A stretch of DNA of 64,000 nt from Rhizobium sp. CIAT894 (lineage in GTDB: Bacteria; Pseudomonadota; Alphaproteobacteria; Rhizobiales; Rhizobiaceae). The stretch covers positions 124,001-188,000 of the forward strand of contig NZ_CP020951.1 of assembly GCF_000172795.2 (NCBI RefSeq). Direction: 5' to 3'. The position numbers were made by a program, and so were the translations under genes. Positions 38,534-46,960 of this stretch are shown piece after piece. The notes below the pieces were generated by a model that saw only the letters and a list, made by a program, of their open reading frames with translations, had not been told where the DNA came from and ran no database searches. Each line of letters begins with the position of its first letter. Positions within the stretch are counted from its first letter, which is position 1.

Positions 38534-39345
38534 GTCGGCTTTTCCCTGTTTTGCGGGCCGGGCCAGAAGGCATTGACGCGATTGGCATAGGAAGCAAAGG
38601 CGGTGCCCCGCGAGCGCATCATATGCGCTTCAAGCGGTGGAATTCCCGACACATGCACGAGCAGCCAGTACATGAACACTGGACCGGCGAGTGCCAGCCA
38701 GCCCCAGCTCCAGGCGCCTGCCGGCCCGATCGCGATGATCGCGTAGCCGGTCCATCCGAGCCATTGAAAGAAGTAGTTGGGATGGCGCGAAAGACTCCAC
38801 AGGCCTTCGTCACATACCTTTTTTCTGTTTGCGAATTGGCTGCGGAACCGTGCCAACTGCGCATCGGCAGCGCCTTCGCCAATCACAGCTATGACAAGAA
38901 TCGCAACACCGACGACATCGCTCCATCGAACGCCGATTGTGGGGTTGCGTGCGGCCAGGAAAATCGCGGCGGCAAGAAGAAGCGCGGCGGCTGCCTGTAT
39001 CTGCAGGAAGAGGAACAGGCGTGACCGCCAGCTTTCGCCCCATTCCTCACGCAGTTTGGCGTAGCGTGGATCCTCTGCGCCCTGCACCGTGCGCCGCAGG
39101 ATGTGAATGCCGAGCCTGCAGGACCAGAGCCCCGCGATGGCACCGACCAGCAGTTGACGCCGCCAGTCTGCCTCCCAGCCATCGACGGGGATGAGCGACG
39201 CGAAAATGCCGGCAGCGCCAACAAGCAACGACCAGATCGCGTCTATCCAGCCAGATGTCGCGCCCTTGAAGACGGCAAGCGACACACCGGCCATGGCGAG
39301 TGAAAGAGCGGCTGCCAGGAGCATGAAAAGCGTCGCCGGTGTCAT
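38530..39345 (-). CDS. DUF1295 membrane protein (steroid-reductase/isoprenylcysteine methyltransferase fold)
   Basis: A 271-residue membrane protein with about six segments. The C-terminal DUF1295 hallmark is LWSLSRHPNYFFQWLGWTGY (about residues 180-200), a conserved cytoplasmic nucleotide-binding loop shared with steroid 5-alpha reductases. These proteins are likely NADPH-dependent reductases or methyltransferases acting on lipids. It sits between chrR (three bases away) and cfa (four-base overlap), suggesting work on the same acyl chains. Confidence 0.88.
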   Translation of the reverse strand: MTPATLFMLLAAALSLAMAGVSLAVFKGATSGWIDAIWSLLVGAAGIFASLIPVDGWEADWRRQLLVGAIAGLWSCRLGIHILRRTVQGAEDPRYAKLREEWGESWRSRLFLFLQIQAAAALLLAAAIFLAARNPTIGVRWSDVVGVAILVIAVIGEGAADAQLARFRSQFANRKKVCDEGLWSLSRHPNYFFQWLGWTGYAIIAIGPAGAWSWGWLALAGPVFMYWLLVHVSGIPPLEAHMMRSRGTAFASYANRVNAFWPGPQNREKPT

Positions 39346-39348
39346 CGC

Positions 39349-40002
39349 TCACATACCAAAGAGCGGCTGGAGCATGCGGCCGATAACGCTCTTGAAACGC
39401 ATCTTGCCCTCCATGGCTGCGAGGCAGATACACTCACCATTCTTGTCGACAACAGGCTGGTGTTCAACGTCCTCGTCCATTTCCGCCAGATCACCCGGTC
39501 GGAACGTACCGAATCGGTCGGAGAACGAGCCAGACACGATATAGGTGAACTCCGTGCCCACATGACCGTGATCGGGAAGAGCCCGACCGGGGCCGACCTT
39601 GAGCAGAATGAGGTTGGCATCCGGATCCTTTGGTACGCCAATCCGGCTCATCTTCATGCCTGGACCGATCCAGCGCCAGCGGCCGATGTCACAGCCCCGC
39701 AAGGCTTCCGGCAGGCGGACGCCCTCGATCTCCAGCCATGCGGGCGGTGCGGGCTCGAGGGGTGCCGCGTCATTTTCGTCATCGAGTATCGACAGCAGGT
39801 TGTTCAGCGCCGTTGCCGAAAGAGGCGTGGGTTCAATCTCCTCGAGAAGGGCGCCGCCAAGCGCTTCATATTCGCCGACGCGGGCGCAGCAGGCCGGGCA
39901 GCTAGCCAGGTGCGCCTCGACGACGATGGCCGGCGCTGCGGCAAGAGTGCCAGCTGCAAATCGCATCAAGGTCTCGTCGGTTGCGTGATGTGTTGTCATC
40001 AT
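39349..40002 (-). CDS. chrR: ChrR-type zinc anti-sigma factor
   Basis: A 217-residue anti-sigma factor. The N-terminal ZAS domain has the zinc motif HLASCPAC (about residues 31-38), which holds RpoE inactive. The C-terminal cupin domain (HGHVGTEFTYIVSGSFSDRF, about 140-160) carries His/Glu ligands and is needed for response to singlet oxygen (established for Rhodobacter ChrR). Its ATG overlaps the rpoE stop by four bases, which keeps the stoichiometry fixed. Confidence 0.93.
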   Translation of the reverse strand: MMTTHHATDETLMRFAAGTLAAAPAIVVEAHLASCPACCARVGEYEALGGALLEEIEPTPLSATALNNLLSILDDENDAAPLEPAPPAWLEIEGVRLPEALRGCDIGRWRWIGPGMKMSRIGVPKDPDANLILLKVGPGRALPDHGHVGTEFTYIVSGSFSDRFGTFRPGDLAEMDEDVEHQPVVDKNGECICLAAMEGKMRFKSVIGRMLQPLFGM

Positions 40003-40637
40003 GGTTGGTCTTCCAGCAGCGCGCGCAGGCGGTTGATTGCCAGGCGTGTCCTAGATTTCACGGTGCCGAGCGGGATGCCCAGTTCATCGGCGATTTCGGT
40101 CTGCGATTTCTCACTGAAGTAGGAGAGCCGGATAATCGTCTGTTGCTCCGGCGAGAGTGCGGTCAGCGCATGGCGCACCTGCGCGTCCCGCTCGGACTCA
40201 AGTAGTCCGTCCTCGACCGTCTCCGGTACGGTTTCGGCATCGGGCGGCAGAGTCGCCGGATCACGCTGCCGGCGCAGGTGGTCAATGCGGATGTTGCGCG
40301 CGACCGTGAAAATCCATGTCGCGACACCCGCCCGCTCAGGATCAAAATAGGAGGCCTTGCGCCAGACGTTCAGCATCGTCTCCTGCACCAGATCTTCCGC
40401 CACACCGGAGGAGATCGTCCAGCGCAGGAAGAAGGATTTAAGACGCGGTCCGAAATAACGAAACAGCAGTGCGAACGCCTGCCGATCCCGCTCTCGAGCG
40501 ATCTGCACCATCATTCCGACAAGCTGATCGGGAGAGGGCGCCTGTTGTGCTTCCAGTGAATTCACCATGGCGAGCCGCCGGCCGGTCGGCACACCTTGCT
40601 GACGATCGATCTCAACACGGCTCGAAACTTCATTCAT
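39999..40637 (-). CDS. rpoE: ECF sigma factor of the RpoE/ChrR (ECF11) type
   Basis: Group 4 sigma factor. Sigma region 2 is visible as FALLFRYFGPRLKSFFLRW through LVQETMLNVWRKASYFDPER. Region 4 is LSPEQQTIIRLSYFSEKSQTE followed by ADELGIPLGTVKSRTRLAIN (quoted in parts). The ATG at 40637 gives 212 residues, but the promoter -10 at 40643-40648 lies so close that this message would be nearly leaderless. The ATG at 40568 (189 residues) is nearer the usual length and equally possible. It should drive itself and the two other TGATCC-N18 promoters here. Confidence 0.93.
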   Translation of the reverse strand: MNEVSSRVEIDRQQGVPTGRRLAMVNSLEAQQAPSPDQLVGMMVQIARERDRQAFALLFRYFGPRLKSFFLRWTISSGVAEDLVQETMLNVWRKASYFDPERAGVATWIFTVARNIRIDHLRRQRDPATLPPDAETVPETVEDGLLESERDAQVRHALTALSPEQQTIIRLSYFSEKSQTEIADELGIPLGTVKSRTRLAINRLRALLEDQP

Positions 40638-40642
40638 GCGTC

Positions 40643-40672
40643 TTTCTACGCGGTGTTGTCCGAAGCGGATCA
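40643..40672 (-). promoter_or_regulatory. RpoE-type promoter of the rpoE-chrR operon
   Basis: On the minus strand TGATCC (40672-40667), exactly 18 bases, then TAGAAA (40648-40643). This is a match to the RpoE promoter pattern immediately upstream of rpoE, indicating autoregulation. It rules out the longer start at 40673. Confidence 0.8.
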
Positions 40673-40698
40673 CACGGACCGAAATAGGTCTTGCGCGG

Positions 40699-40727
40699 TG
40701 ATCCGCCAGAAGCCTGCCCTCGTAAAG
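40699..40727 (+). promoter_or_regulatory. RpoE-type promoter of the FAD oxidoreductase gene
   Basis: TGATCC (40699-40704), exactly 18 bases, then TAAAG (40723-40727). It is divergent from the rpoE promoter, 26 bases apart, and drives the gene starting at 40774. Confidence 0.8.
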
Positions 40728-40773
40728 GTCTTTGAATGTTTATTATGAGTCTTACCGCCGCAGAAGGATCGTG

Positions 40774-42102
40774 ATGCGCCATTTTCCTCAATCGGACCGG
40801 CCCCTGAAGATCGCGGTCGTCGGTACGGGGATTGCCGGTCTTTCTGCTGCTTGGCTTTTGTCGCAACGCCATGAGGTTGTAGTTTTTGAGGCGCAGAACC
40901 GCATCGGCGGCCATTCTCACACCGTCGTTGCGGGTGGAACTCCAGTTGACACCGGCTTTATCGTCTACAACGAAGCGACCTATCCCAACCTTACGGCGCT
41001 GTTTGCACATCTCGAAGTCTCTACGAAGGCCTCGGACATGTCCTTTGCTGTCTCGATGAACGCGGGACAACTCGAATATGCGGGAACCAATCTGGCCGGT
41101 CTTTTTGCCCAGCGAAGCAACCTTGCAAGCCCTCGCTTCTGGTCGATGCTGCGAGACCTCGTGCGCTTCTATCGGCAGGCGCCGAGTGGAGTTCGAAATC
41201 TCGATCCGTCCGCAAGCCTCAACGATTATCTTGATGGCGCAGGCTTCGGCCGAGCGTTTCGAGAAGATCATCTCTATCCGATGGCGGCTGCAATTTGGTC
41301 CACACCGGCGCTGGAGATTGGGAATTATCCGGCGCTATCCTTCGTACGCTTTTGCGAGAATCATGGTCTCCTGAAATTCGTGCGGCGTCCGGTCTGGCGC
41401 ACGGTCGACGGCGGTAGCCGCGCCTATGTCGAGCGGCTGACTGCGCCCTTCCGCGACCGCATCCGAACGAAGGCACCGGTAACGGCAATCCGTCGCCTAA
41501 ATGGCGCGGTGGAGATTTCCGTGCCGGGGTCCGAGCCTGAGTGGTTCGACCATGTCGTGATCGGTACTCATGCCGATGAGGCGCTCGCTATGCTTGCGGA
41601 TCGGTCGGGGCGAGAGATTGAGCTGTTGAGCGCTTTCACCTATGGCGAGAACGAGACGGTGCTGCACGGGGACGAGAGCCTGATGCCACGCCGCAGGCGT
41701 GTTTGGGCGAGCTGGAACTATCTGGCCAGTTCTGGAAGCGATGGCGCTGTTGCGCGCAAACCCTGCGTTACCTACTGGATGAACCGCCTGCAGGGCATAG
41801 CTGATCCCCGCCCATACTTCGTGACGCTGAGCCCGTTGCACGCGCCGGCCGAAGACAAGGTCTTCTGGCGAGGCCTTTATAAGCATCCTCTTTTCAACGC
41901 GACGACGCTCTCAGCGCAAAAACAGCTCTGGTCGTTGCAGGGCCATGCCAATACCTGGTTCTGCGGCTCCTACTTCGGCTCCGGCTTCCACGAGGACGCG
42001 ATCCAAGCCGGCATTGCCGTTGGTGAAAGCCTTGGTGGCGTGGCGAGGCCATGGTCCGTTGAAGGAGAATCGGATCGAATTTTTAAAATGGTGCACGAAT
42101 GA
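40774..42102 (+). CDS. FAD-dependent amine-oxidase-like oxidoreductase of the RpoE module
   Basis: A 442-residue flavoprotein with the dinucleotide-binding site AVVGTGIAGLSAAWLLSQ (about residues 11-28), the second motif EAQNRIGGHSHTV and a C-terminal flavin motif CGSYFGSGFHEDAIQAG. This family (often annotated NAD/FAD-binding, next to DUF1365 and cfa genes) includes the RpoE-regulated UfaD-type enzymes that act on modified fatty acids in Rhodobacter; assignment to that step is inference. The ATG at 40774 follows AGAAGGAT and lies downstream of its RpoE-type promoter, so the TTG at 40732 is excluded. Confidence 0.87.
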   Translation: MRHFPQSDRPLKIAVVGTGIAGLSAAWLLSQRHEVVVFEAQNRIGGHSHTVVAGGTPVDTGFIVYNEATYPNLTALFAHLEVSTKASDMSFAVSMNAGQLEYAGTNLAGLFAQRSNLASPRFWSMLRDLVRFYRQAPSGVRNLDPSASLNDYLDGAGFGRAFREDHLYPMAAAIWSTPALEIGNYPALSFVRFCENHGLLKFVRRPVWRTVDGGSRAYVERLTAPFRDRIRTKAPVTAIRRLNGAVEISVPGSEPEWFDHVVIGTHADEALAMLADRSGREIELLSAFTYGENETVLHGDESLMPRRRRVWASWNYLASSGSDGAVARKPCVTYWMNRLQGIADPRPYFVTLSPLHAPAEDKVFWRGLYKHPLFNATTLSAQKQLWSLQGHANTWFCGSYFGSGFHEDAIQAGIAVGESLGGVARPWSVEGESDRIFKMVHE

Positions 42103-42262
42103 CCTGCAACTGAGAATTTCCTCGGATGCGGGAGCAAAGCTCGGCGAGAGCCTGTTCTTCGCTCTCGACCAAGTCCGATGTGCCATTGCTAAGGGAACTG
42201 ATGAAGTAATCGTTGCCGGCCGCACTCATTGCTTAGATACTGGGCCGCTCGGGCGTCGGCCC

Positions 42263-42562
42263 TCAAATCCCCGAGCCGTCGAGCTGCTGGGCGTCGTCGC
42301 CTTCCCAGGGGGAGGGCATCGAGGTGCGATTGGCGGAGGGCATCGGCATCCAGCACTTCAGCTCCGGCTCGGCATATTCGATGATGTGGCCGGGCGAGGA
42401 ATCGGAGGCGCGCCAGCCTTCTGCGCCGAACTGATCGCCATGCGACCAATAGGCGAGGTCGACTTCCGCCGGGCCCTGTTCGGACGCGCGGATCGTCACC
42501 AGGATCCGGCTGCCGTCTTTCGGAGCGCTTGCCATCTGGCGCCAGCGGTCTTGGTCGTCCAT
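42263..42562 (-). CDS. Small conserved protein of unknown function
   Basis: A 99-residue soluble protein that starts MDDQDRWRQMASAPKDGSRI, a pattern seen in short rhizobial and phage-associated proteins of the type W-x-SAPxDGxxILV. The ATG at 42562 has an excellent GGAGGAAAG site; the longer frame upstream is not needed. It lies alone between the FAD gene and the prepilin peptidase. Confidence 0.7.
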   Translation of the reverse strand: MDDQDRWRQMASAPKDGSRILVTIRASEQGPAEVDLAYWSHGDQFGAEGWRASDSSPGHIIEYAEPELKCWMPMPSANRTSMPSPWEGDDAQQLDGSGI

Positions 42563-42680
42563 CGTCTTTCCTCCTGCCTCGCTGCAGGCGAGTGTCGCCT
42601 CGCCATCGAAAACGGTCAACTCAAACTTTGACGACCGATCCGATGCAGCGCGCTGCGCGTACGACGATGGTCGATGCCGG

Positions 42681-43085
42681 TCACCGCAGCTGCTGTCGGA
42701 TCATGGGCAAAGCCAGGGTCAGGAGCACGGCGAAAACCATGACGACGCCATAAGGCACCTTCCGGCTCGCCCGGATTTCCGCGATGCGCATGAAAAAAGC
42801 GAGATGTGCGACGGGCAACGGCACCGGCAGCCGCAGAGCCAGGAGCGTCAGAATGCCGAGGACAAGGAGGAAAAACGAAAACGGCAGCATTCCGTGCCAT
42901 CCGACAAAAAGGCCGATCGGCAGGAAAAGCTTGGCATCTCCTGCGCCGAACAGCCGGAGTGCCCAGAGCACCGCCCTAAGCAAGAACATCAGCAGGCCGA
43001 CCCCGACGTCGCTGCCAATTCCGCTCGAAGCAAACAGCGCGGCGCCGACATCTTCGGAGCTGAGAATCACAGCCACCGCGCGCAA
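42681..43085 (-). CDS. Prepilin-peptidase-like protein (CpaA/TadV), N-terminally truncated
   Basis: A 134-residue membrane protein from a TTG at 43085. It contains the second catalytic Asp motif of A24 peptidases, FGAGDAKLFLPIGLFVGW. Upstream, the same frame still encodes HDPKRWRKIPNTVVLALVTL, including the first catalytic Asp and the RxIPN motif, but there is no start codon before a TAG at about 43153, and the usual first membrane helix is missing. CpaA processes Flp pilins, yet no pilus genes are nearby. It is probably a decaying gene that lost its 5' end. Confidence 0.65.
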   Translation of the reverse strand: MRAVAVILSSEDVGAALFASSGIGSDVGVGLLMFLLRAVLWALRLFGAGDAKLFLPIGLFVGWHGMLPFSFFLLVLGILTLLALRLPVPLPVAHLAFFMRIAEIRASRKVPYGVVMVFAVLLTLALPMIRQQLR

Positions 43086-43481
43086 TACATAGAGTGTTAC
43101 GAGCGCAAGAACGACCGTGTTGGGGATCTTCCTCCACCGCTTGGGATCGTGCTTTTTCTATCCGTGCTTCTGGCTTGCATCGCTGCCATTTCAGCATCAT
43201 CAAGCGGATACGATCGGCGTGATAAAAAGGCCGAGCCGGCCCGGTCAATAACAATCGGCCGGAGTCTCGTGGCCTTCCGCTAGAATCTCGGCGGCCGGCT
43301 TTGCGGAGGGCAGGAGCCGTCTTCAGTTTCGCTTCAGTTACGCCTAATCCAGCGCTCATAAACGATTGCTAAAAAGCAATGCAAAGCTCGCCAGCCGTCT
43401 CTGGCGAAAGCTCATGCCGCTGGCTCCGACTTTGCGGGGCTCACAGTGAACTGCATCACATGTCGATTGGAAGAAACCTGT
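43086..43481. other. Gap with prepilin-peptidase remnant and caspase-like gene promoter
   Basis: About 400 bases. The left 70 bases hold the untranslatable N-terminal codons of the prepilin peptidase described above. The rest shows no gene; it should contain the promoter of the rightward caspase-like gene. Confidence 0.5.
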
Positions 43482-45908
43482 ATGCCTTCTCCTCTGCGGA
43501 CAATAGGACCGTCGTCCAGAAAGGCGATCTGGATATTCTTTGCCGTTGTGCTGGTTCTGGCCGGTATCGCTTCTGTCAATCCGGTCGAGGCGCAAGCTTC
43601 CCCCGAAAGGAGAATAGCGTTGGTCGTGGGCAACGCCGCCTACAAGGCAGGCGCCTTGCCGACGCCGGCCAACGATGCCGGGCTGATTGCGCAAACGCTG
43701 CAGGCGGCCGGCTTCGATGTGATCGGCGCGCGCGACCTCGACCAGAACGGATTGCGCGACGCGATGCGGGACTTTCTGACGAAAGCGAATGCATCGGGAC
43801 CCGATACCGTCGTCTTCGTTTATCTGGCGGGCTATGGTGTGCAATATCAGGGCGATAACTATTTCGTGCCGGTCGACGCCCAGATCGCCAATGCCACGGA
43901 TGTGCCGGTCGAAGCGCTGCGCATAACCGATTTCACCAGATCGCTGGCCGGCATCAACAATGGCGGCAGCATCGTCGTGCTCGATGCGGCAAGAGCCAAT
44001 CCATTCGTGCAGTCCAATCAGCCGCTGGCCGGCGGTCTGGCGCTCGTCGACCCGGACGCCAATCAGCTGATCGCTTTCAATGCGGCGCCGGGGACTGTCG
44101 CCGCGCAGGAAGCCGGCCCCTATGGTTCCTATGCCCATGCCCTGGCGGAAATGATCCGCATCGGCGGGCTGCCGCTCGATGATGTATTTGACCGGACGCG
44201 GTTGCGGGTCAGCGATCTGACCAAGGGCGCGCAGATTTCCTGGAATGCTTCCAAATTCAAGAGCGCCTTCACCTTTTTCGATCGCGGTCCCAATCCGCCT
44301 GCCGCCCAGGTGTCCAGCTACGACAATGCTGCGATCCGGACGAAGCCGATCGGCGATTTCGACGAGCGGGATGCCTATTTCGCGGCGCTCGATCGCGACA
44401 CGATGCGCGGTTACGAGGATTTCCTGGCAGCCTATCCGAACGATTCCATGGCAAGGCGGGTGCGTGCGATCATTGCAGCGCGCCGCGAAGCGATCACCTG
44501 GCGCGAAAGCTGGAATGCGGATACGCCGGAGGCCTATTGGTCCTATCTGAGACGTTATCCGCGTGGTCCCCATGTCTGGGATGCCCGCCGTCGTCTGGAA
44601 CATTTCGAGGCAGCGCTCGAGCCGCCCCCGTCATTTTCGGTGATCGAGTATGACGTGCCGCCGCCGCCGCCGCCGGAAATCGTCTATGTCGATCGGCCCG
44701 TCCTGTATTTCGATGACGCCGACTTCGGTTATGCGCCGCCGCCGCCCGTCGTCTTCCTGGCACCGCCGCCACCGGATTTCGTCACGCTTGCGCCGCCCAG
44801 ACGATCGGTCGATCTCTACGTGCTGCCGGCGCCGGTCTTCGTTCCGGTCCCCGAATGGGTGGACCCCCCGCGTGATATCGCGCCGCCCGAAAACAACATC
44901 ATTTTCAACAATATTCACAATACGGTCGTCAACAATACGGTTGTCAACGAGAACGAGGCCGCACCGGCTGCGCCTGGATTGACGACGGGAGAAAAGCTCG
45001 CCGGCGCGGCCGTCATCGCCGGCGCGGGCGCAGCAGCACTCCACGTTGCCTTGCCGCCCTCGGTACAGAAAAAGGCTGCGGTTTTGCAAAGGCAGGTCCC
45101 GGCCGCAGCCGAGAAACCGACAGCTGCAGCCGGTTTGGCGCCGGCGCCCGTCCCTTCGGTCCAGCCCCAGGCACAGACAAAGATACAGGCGCAACAGCCG
45201 CAGCCCCCTGCTACTCACGCGCTTCCCGGCGCCAACGGCCAGCCGCTGCCGCCCGCCGGCAAGCTGGCAAATGAGCCGCCGGCGGCTCCGGCAGAAAAAA
45301 CGCAGCCGCTCAAGGCCGAGCCCAGCACGGCGCAGAAACCGACGACGGTCGCGCAACCGCCGCTTCAGGGCGCAAATCCCGACGCGCATGCGCTTCCCGG
45401 TTCAAAGGGCCAGCCGCAGTTGCCCGAGGCCAATGCGCCTGCCGTCAAAGGTCAAAGCCAGGTCGCCAAGACTCCGGCACCAACGGCAGCACCGAATGCG
45501 AAGCCGAAAGCAGGTGCCGCAGCCCCGAACCCCGACGCTCACAGGCTGCCGACAAAGCCTGCGGCGCCGGCAATTATGGACAATACGCCAGCAAAACCCG
45601 GCGTTCCCAACAACCGCGAGCCGCAGCCCGGCAATCAGCGCCATGTTGTTGCGTCGCCGTCTCGAGAGGCCGCCGCGCCGCCATCCTTGCCGAGGGGGCC
45701 GCATGTTGCAGCGCCCGCGCAGGTACCTGTTCCAAAACCACCGGCCGAACCCAAACTAAAGGTCGAACCGAAGATACAGGCCGAACCCAAACCCCAGGCT
45801 GAGCCCAAGCCCGAACCCAAGCCGGCAATCGTCGAGCAGCAGGCGAAGCGACCGCCGGCCGCAAAAAAGAAGAAGTGCGGCGCTCCGGATCAACCCGCAT
45901 GCCCCTGA
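43482..45908 (+). CDS. Secreted caspase-fold protein lacking the catalytic dyad, with long Pro/Ala-rich tail
   Basis: An 808-residue protein. A signal peptide or anchor (residues 13-38, KAIWIFFAVVLVLAGIASV) precedes a caspase-like domain (about 44-280) with RIALVVGNAAYKAGALPTPA at its start. The catalytic His motif, normally AGHG, reads LAGYGVQ (Tyr118), and the Cys motif, normally DACR, reads LDAARANPF (Ala170), so it cannot be a protease. A middle region (about 300-390) is followed by repeats rich in Pro, Ala, Lys and Gln, with HALPGANGQP, HALPGSKGQP and DAHRLP units and an EPK-rich end. The ATG at 43482 follows GGAAGAA. It is probably a periplasmic or envelope scaffold. Confidence 0.85.
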   Translation: MPSPLRTIGPSSRKAIWIFFAVVLVLAGIASVNPVEAQASPERRIALVVGNAAYKAGALPTPANDAGLIAQTLQAAGFDVIGARDLDQNGLRDAMRDFLTKANASGPDTVVFVYLAGYGVQYQGDNYFVPVDAQIANATDVPVEALRITDFTRSLAGINNGGSIVVLDAARANPFVQSNQPLAGGLALVDPDANQLIAFNAAPGTVAAQEAGPYGSYAHALAEMIRIGGLPLDDVFDRTRLRVSDLTKGAQISWNASKFKSAFTFFDRGPNPPAAQVSSYDNAAIRTKPIGDFDERDAYFAALDRDTMRGYEDFLAAYPNDSMARRVRAIIAARREAITWRESWNADTPEAYWSYLRRYPRGPHVWDARRRLEHFEAALEPPPSFSVIEYDVPPPPPPEIVYVDRPVLYFDDADFGYAPPPPVVFLAPPPPDFVTLAPPRRSVDLYVLPAPVFVPVPEWVDPPRDIAPPENNIIFNNIHNTVVNNTVVNENEAAPAAPGLTTGEKLAGAAVIAGAGAAALHVALPPSVQKKAAVLQRQVPAAAEKPTAAAGLAPAPVPSVQPQAQTKIQAQQPQPPATHALPGANGQPLPPAGKLANEPPAAPAEKTQPLKAEPSTAQKPTTVAQPPLQGANPDAHALPGSKGQPQLPEANAPAVKGQSQVAKTPAPTAAPNAKPKAGAAAPNPDAHRLPTKPAAPAIMDNTPAKPGVPNNREPQPGNQRHVVASPSREAAAPPSLPRGPHVAAPAQVPVPKPPAEPKLKVEPKIQAEPKPQAEPKPEPKPAIVEQQAKRPPAAKKKKCGAPDQPACP

Positions 45909-45987
45909 GGCAATTGGCATAGAGGAGAAAATTGCCTTTGGAGAGGGGGATCATTTGCTGACGTTCGAGGCGCGGAGCAGGGCGCAT

Positions 45988-46812
45988 ATGGTCTCATCGG
46001 ACAGGCCATTATTCCGGGCGGCGGCGCTATCGTTGCCGCTGATATTCCTGGGGTCCCATTCGGCCTTGAGCCAGGAAGCAAAATCCTCCGATAACCAGTG
46101 GATCATAACCCTTGGCGGATCCGTCGAATACGGTCCTTCCTATGAAGGATCCAAGCACCTTTCCTTCAGTGGTATGCCGTCTTTCGATTTTCGACGGTTC
46201 GGCGAAGCGCCTGAATACGGCGCGCCGGACGATAATATCGACTACGGGCTGTTCGATATCGGCGGTGTCGACATCGGCCCTGTCGTCGGCTTGAGAGGAG
46301 GGCGGTCGGCATTCGACGATTCCGAACTGCAGGGTTTGCATTCGGTCCAGTGGAACTTGGACGCCGGCGTCTTTGCGCAATATTGGCCGATAGAGGATCG
46401 CCTGCGTGTGCGGGCGGAAACACGTCAGGCGCTGTGGGGCGGCGACGGTCTGCTTGCCGATCTCTCTCTCGATTGGTTCCAGCCGGTCGGCGATCGCTGG
46501 CTGTTGTCTGCCGGTCCGCGCATGTCTCTGGCAAACGGCGCCTATATGCGCAACAATTTCGCGGTTTCCGCCGAGGAAGCTGCCAAGAGTGGTCGCGTCG
46601 CGGCGTTCGACGCGAATGGCGGTCTCAAATCCGTCGGTTTCACGGTGGCCGCCACCTATACGTTCTCACCGGCCTGGAGCGTGCAGATCTACGACAAATA
46701 TAACCGCCTGGTGGGCGATGCCGCCGACAGCCCGATCACCTCAAGGCTCGGCTCAGCCGACCAGAACGTCATCGGTATCACGCTCAGCCGCTCCTTCCAG
46801 ATCGGCTTTTGA
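45988..46812 (+). CDS. MipA/OmpV-family outer-membrane protein
   Basis: A 274-residue beta-barrel protein with a signal peptide (FRAAALSLPLIFLGSHSALS) and the MipA/OmpV features GGSVEYGPSYEGSKHLSFSG near the N-terminus, DIGPVVGLRGGRSAF and a C-terminal strand ending in Phe (ITLSRSFQIGF). MipA proteins are outer-membrane channels or scaffolds for murein enzymes. The ATG at 45988 is used; a TTG at 45955 with a better GAGAGGGGG site would add 11 residues. Its 3' half and the following 100 bases recur, with deletions, at 56803-57166. Confidence 0.85.
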   Translation: MVSSDRPLFRAAALSLPLIFLGSHSALSQEAKSSDNQWIITLGGSVEYGPSYEGSKHLSFSGMPSFDFRRFGEAPEYGAPDDNIDYGLFDIGGVDIGPVVGLRGGRSAFDDSELQGLHSVQWNLDAGVFAQYWPIEDRLRVRAETRQALWGGDGLLADLSLDWFQPVGDRWLLSAGPRMSLANGAYMRNNFAVSAEEAAKSGRVAAFDANGGLKSVGFTVAATYTFSPAWSVQIYDKYNRLVGDAADSPITSRLGSADQNVIGITLSRSFQIGF

Positions 46813-46912
46813 ACTTTGCGCTGCCGCTGTCTCATGCTGGCCGATATAGTCCCGCGTCACGGGAATGACGTGCGGCAGAAGCGTTCGTCGTAAAGGGCGG
46901 CAGCCTCCTGCC
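46292..46912. repeat. Direct repeat copy A (mipA 3' end plus cfa 3' fragment)
   Basis: Segments 46292-46363, 46709-46871 and 46872-46912 correspond nearly base for base to 56803-56874, 56875-57037 and 57126-57166. Copy A keeps the whole mipA but lacks 88 bases of cfa. Copy B lacks 345 bases of mipA (in frame) but keeps the whole cfa. The 9.9 kb between them is therefore bracketed by the same junction. Confidence 0.9.
46813..46912 (-). pseudogene. Fragment of the 3' end of cfa
   Basis: These 100 bases match the C-terminal coding end of the intact cfa gene at 56919, read leftward, with an 88-base internal deletion (equivalent to 57038-57125) that shifts the frame. No start or body of cfa follows; the next gene begins at 46961. 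Confidence 0.85.
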
Positions 46913-46960
46913 TTAAAACGTCAGGCCGCCTCCGAGCGCCGGAGGCGGCGCGATGCAGGC

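Noticed and set aside
44631..45389. A minus-strand frame opposite the caspase-like gene, Arg/Leu-rich
   Set aside because: It mirrors the Pro/Ala/Gln-rich tail; codon bias and repeats belong to the plus-strand gene.
45180..45860. Repeated short units that could be mistaken for a CRISPR array or satellite
   Set aside because: The units are in-frame HALPG and EPK codon repeats of variable spacing with no constant spacer length.
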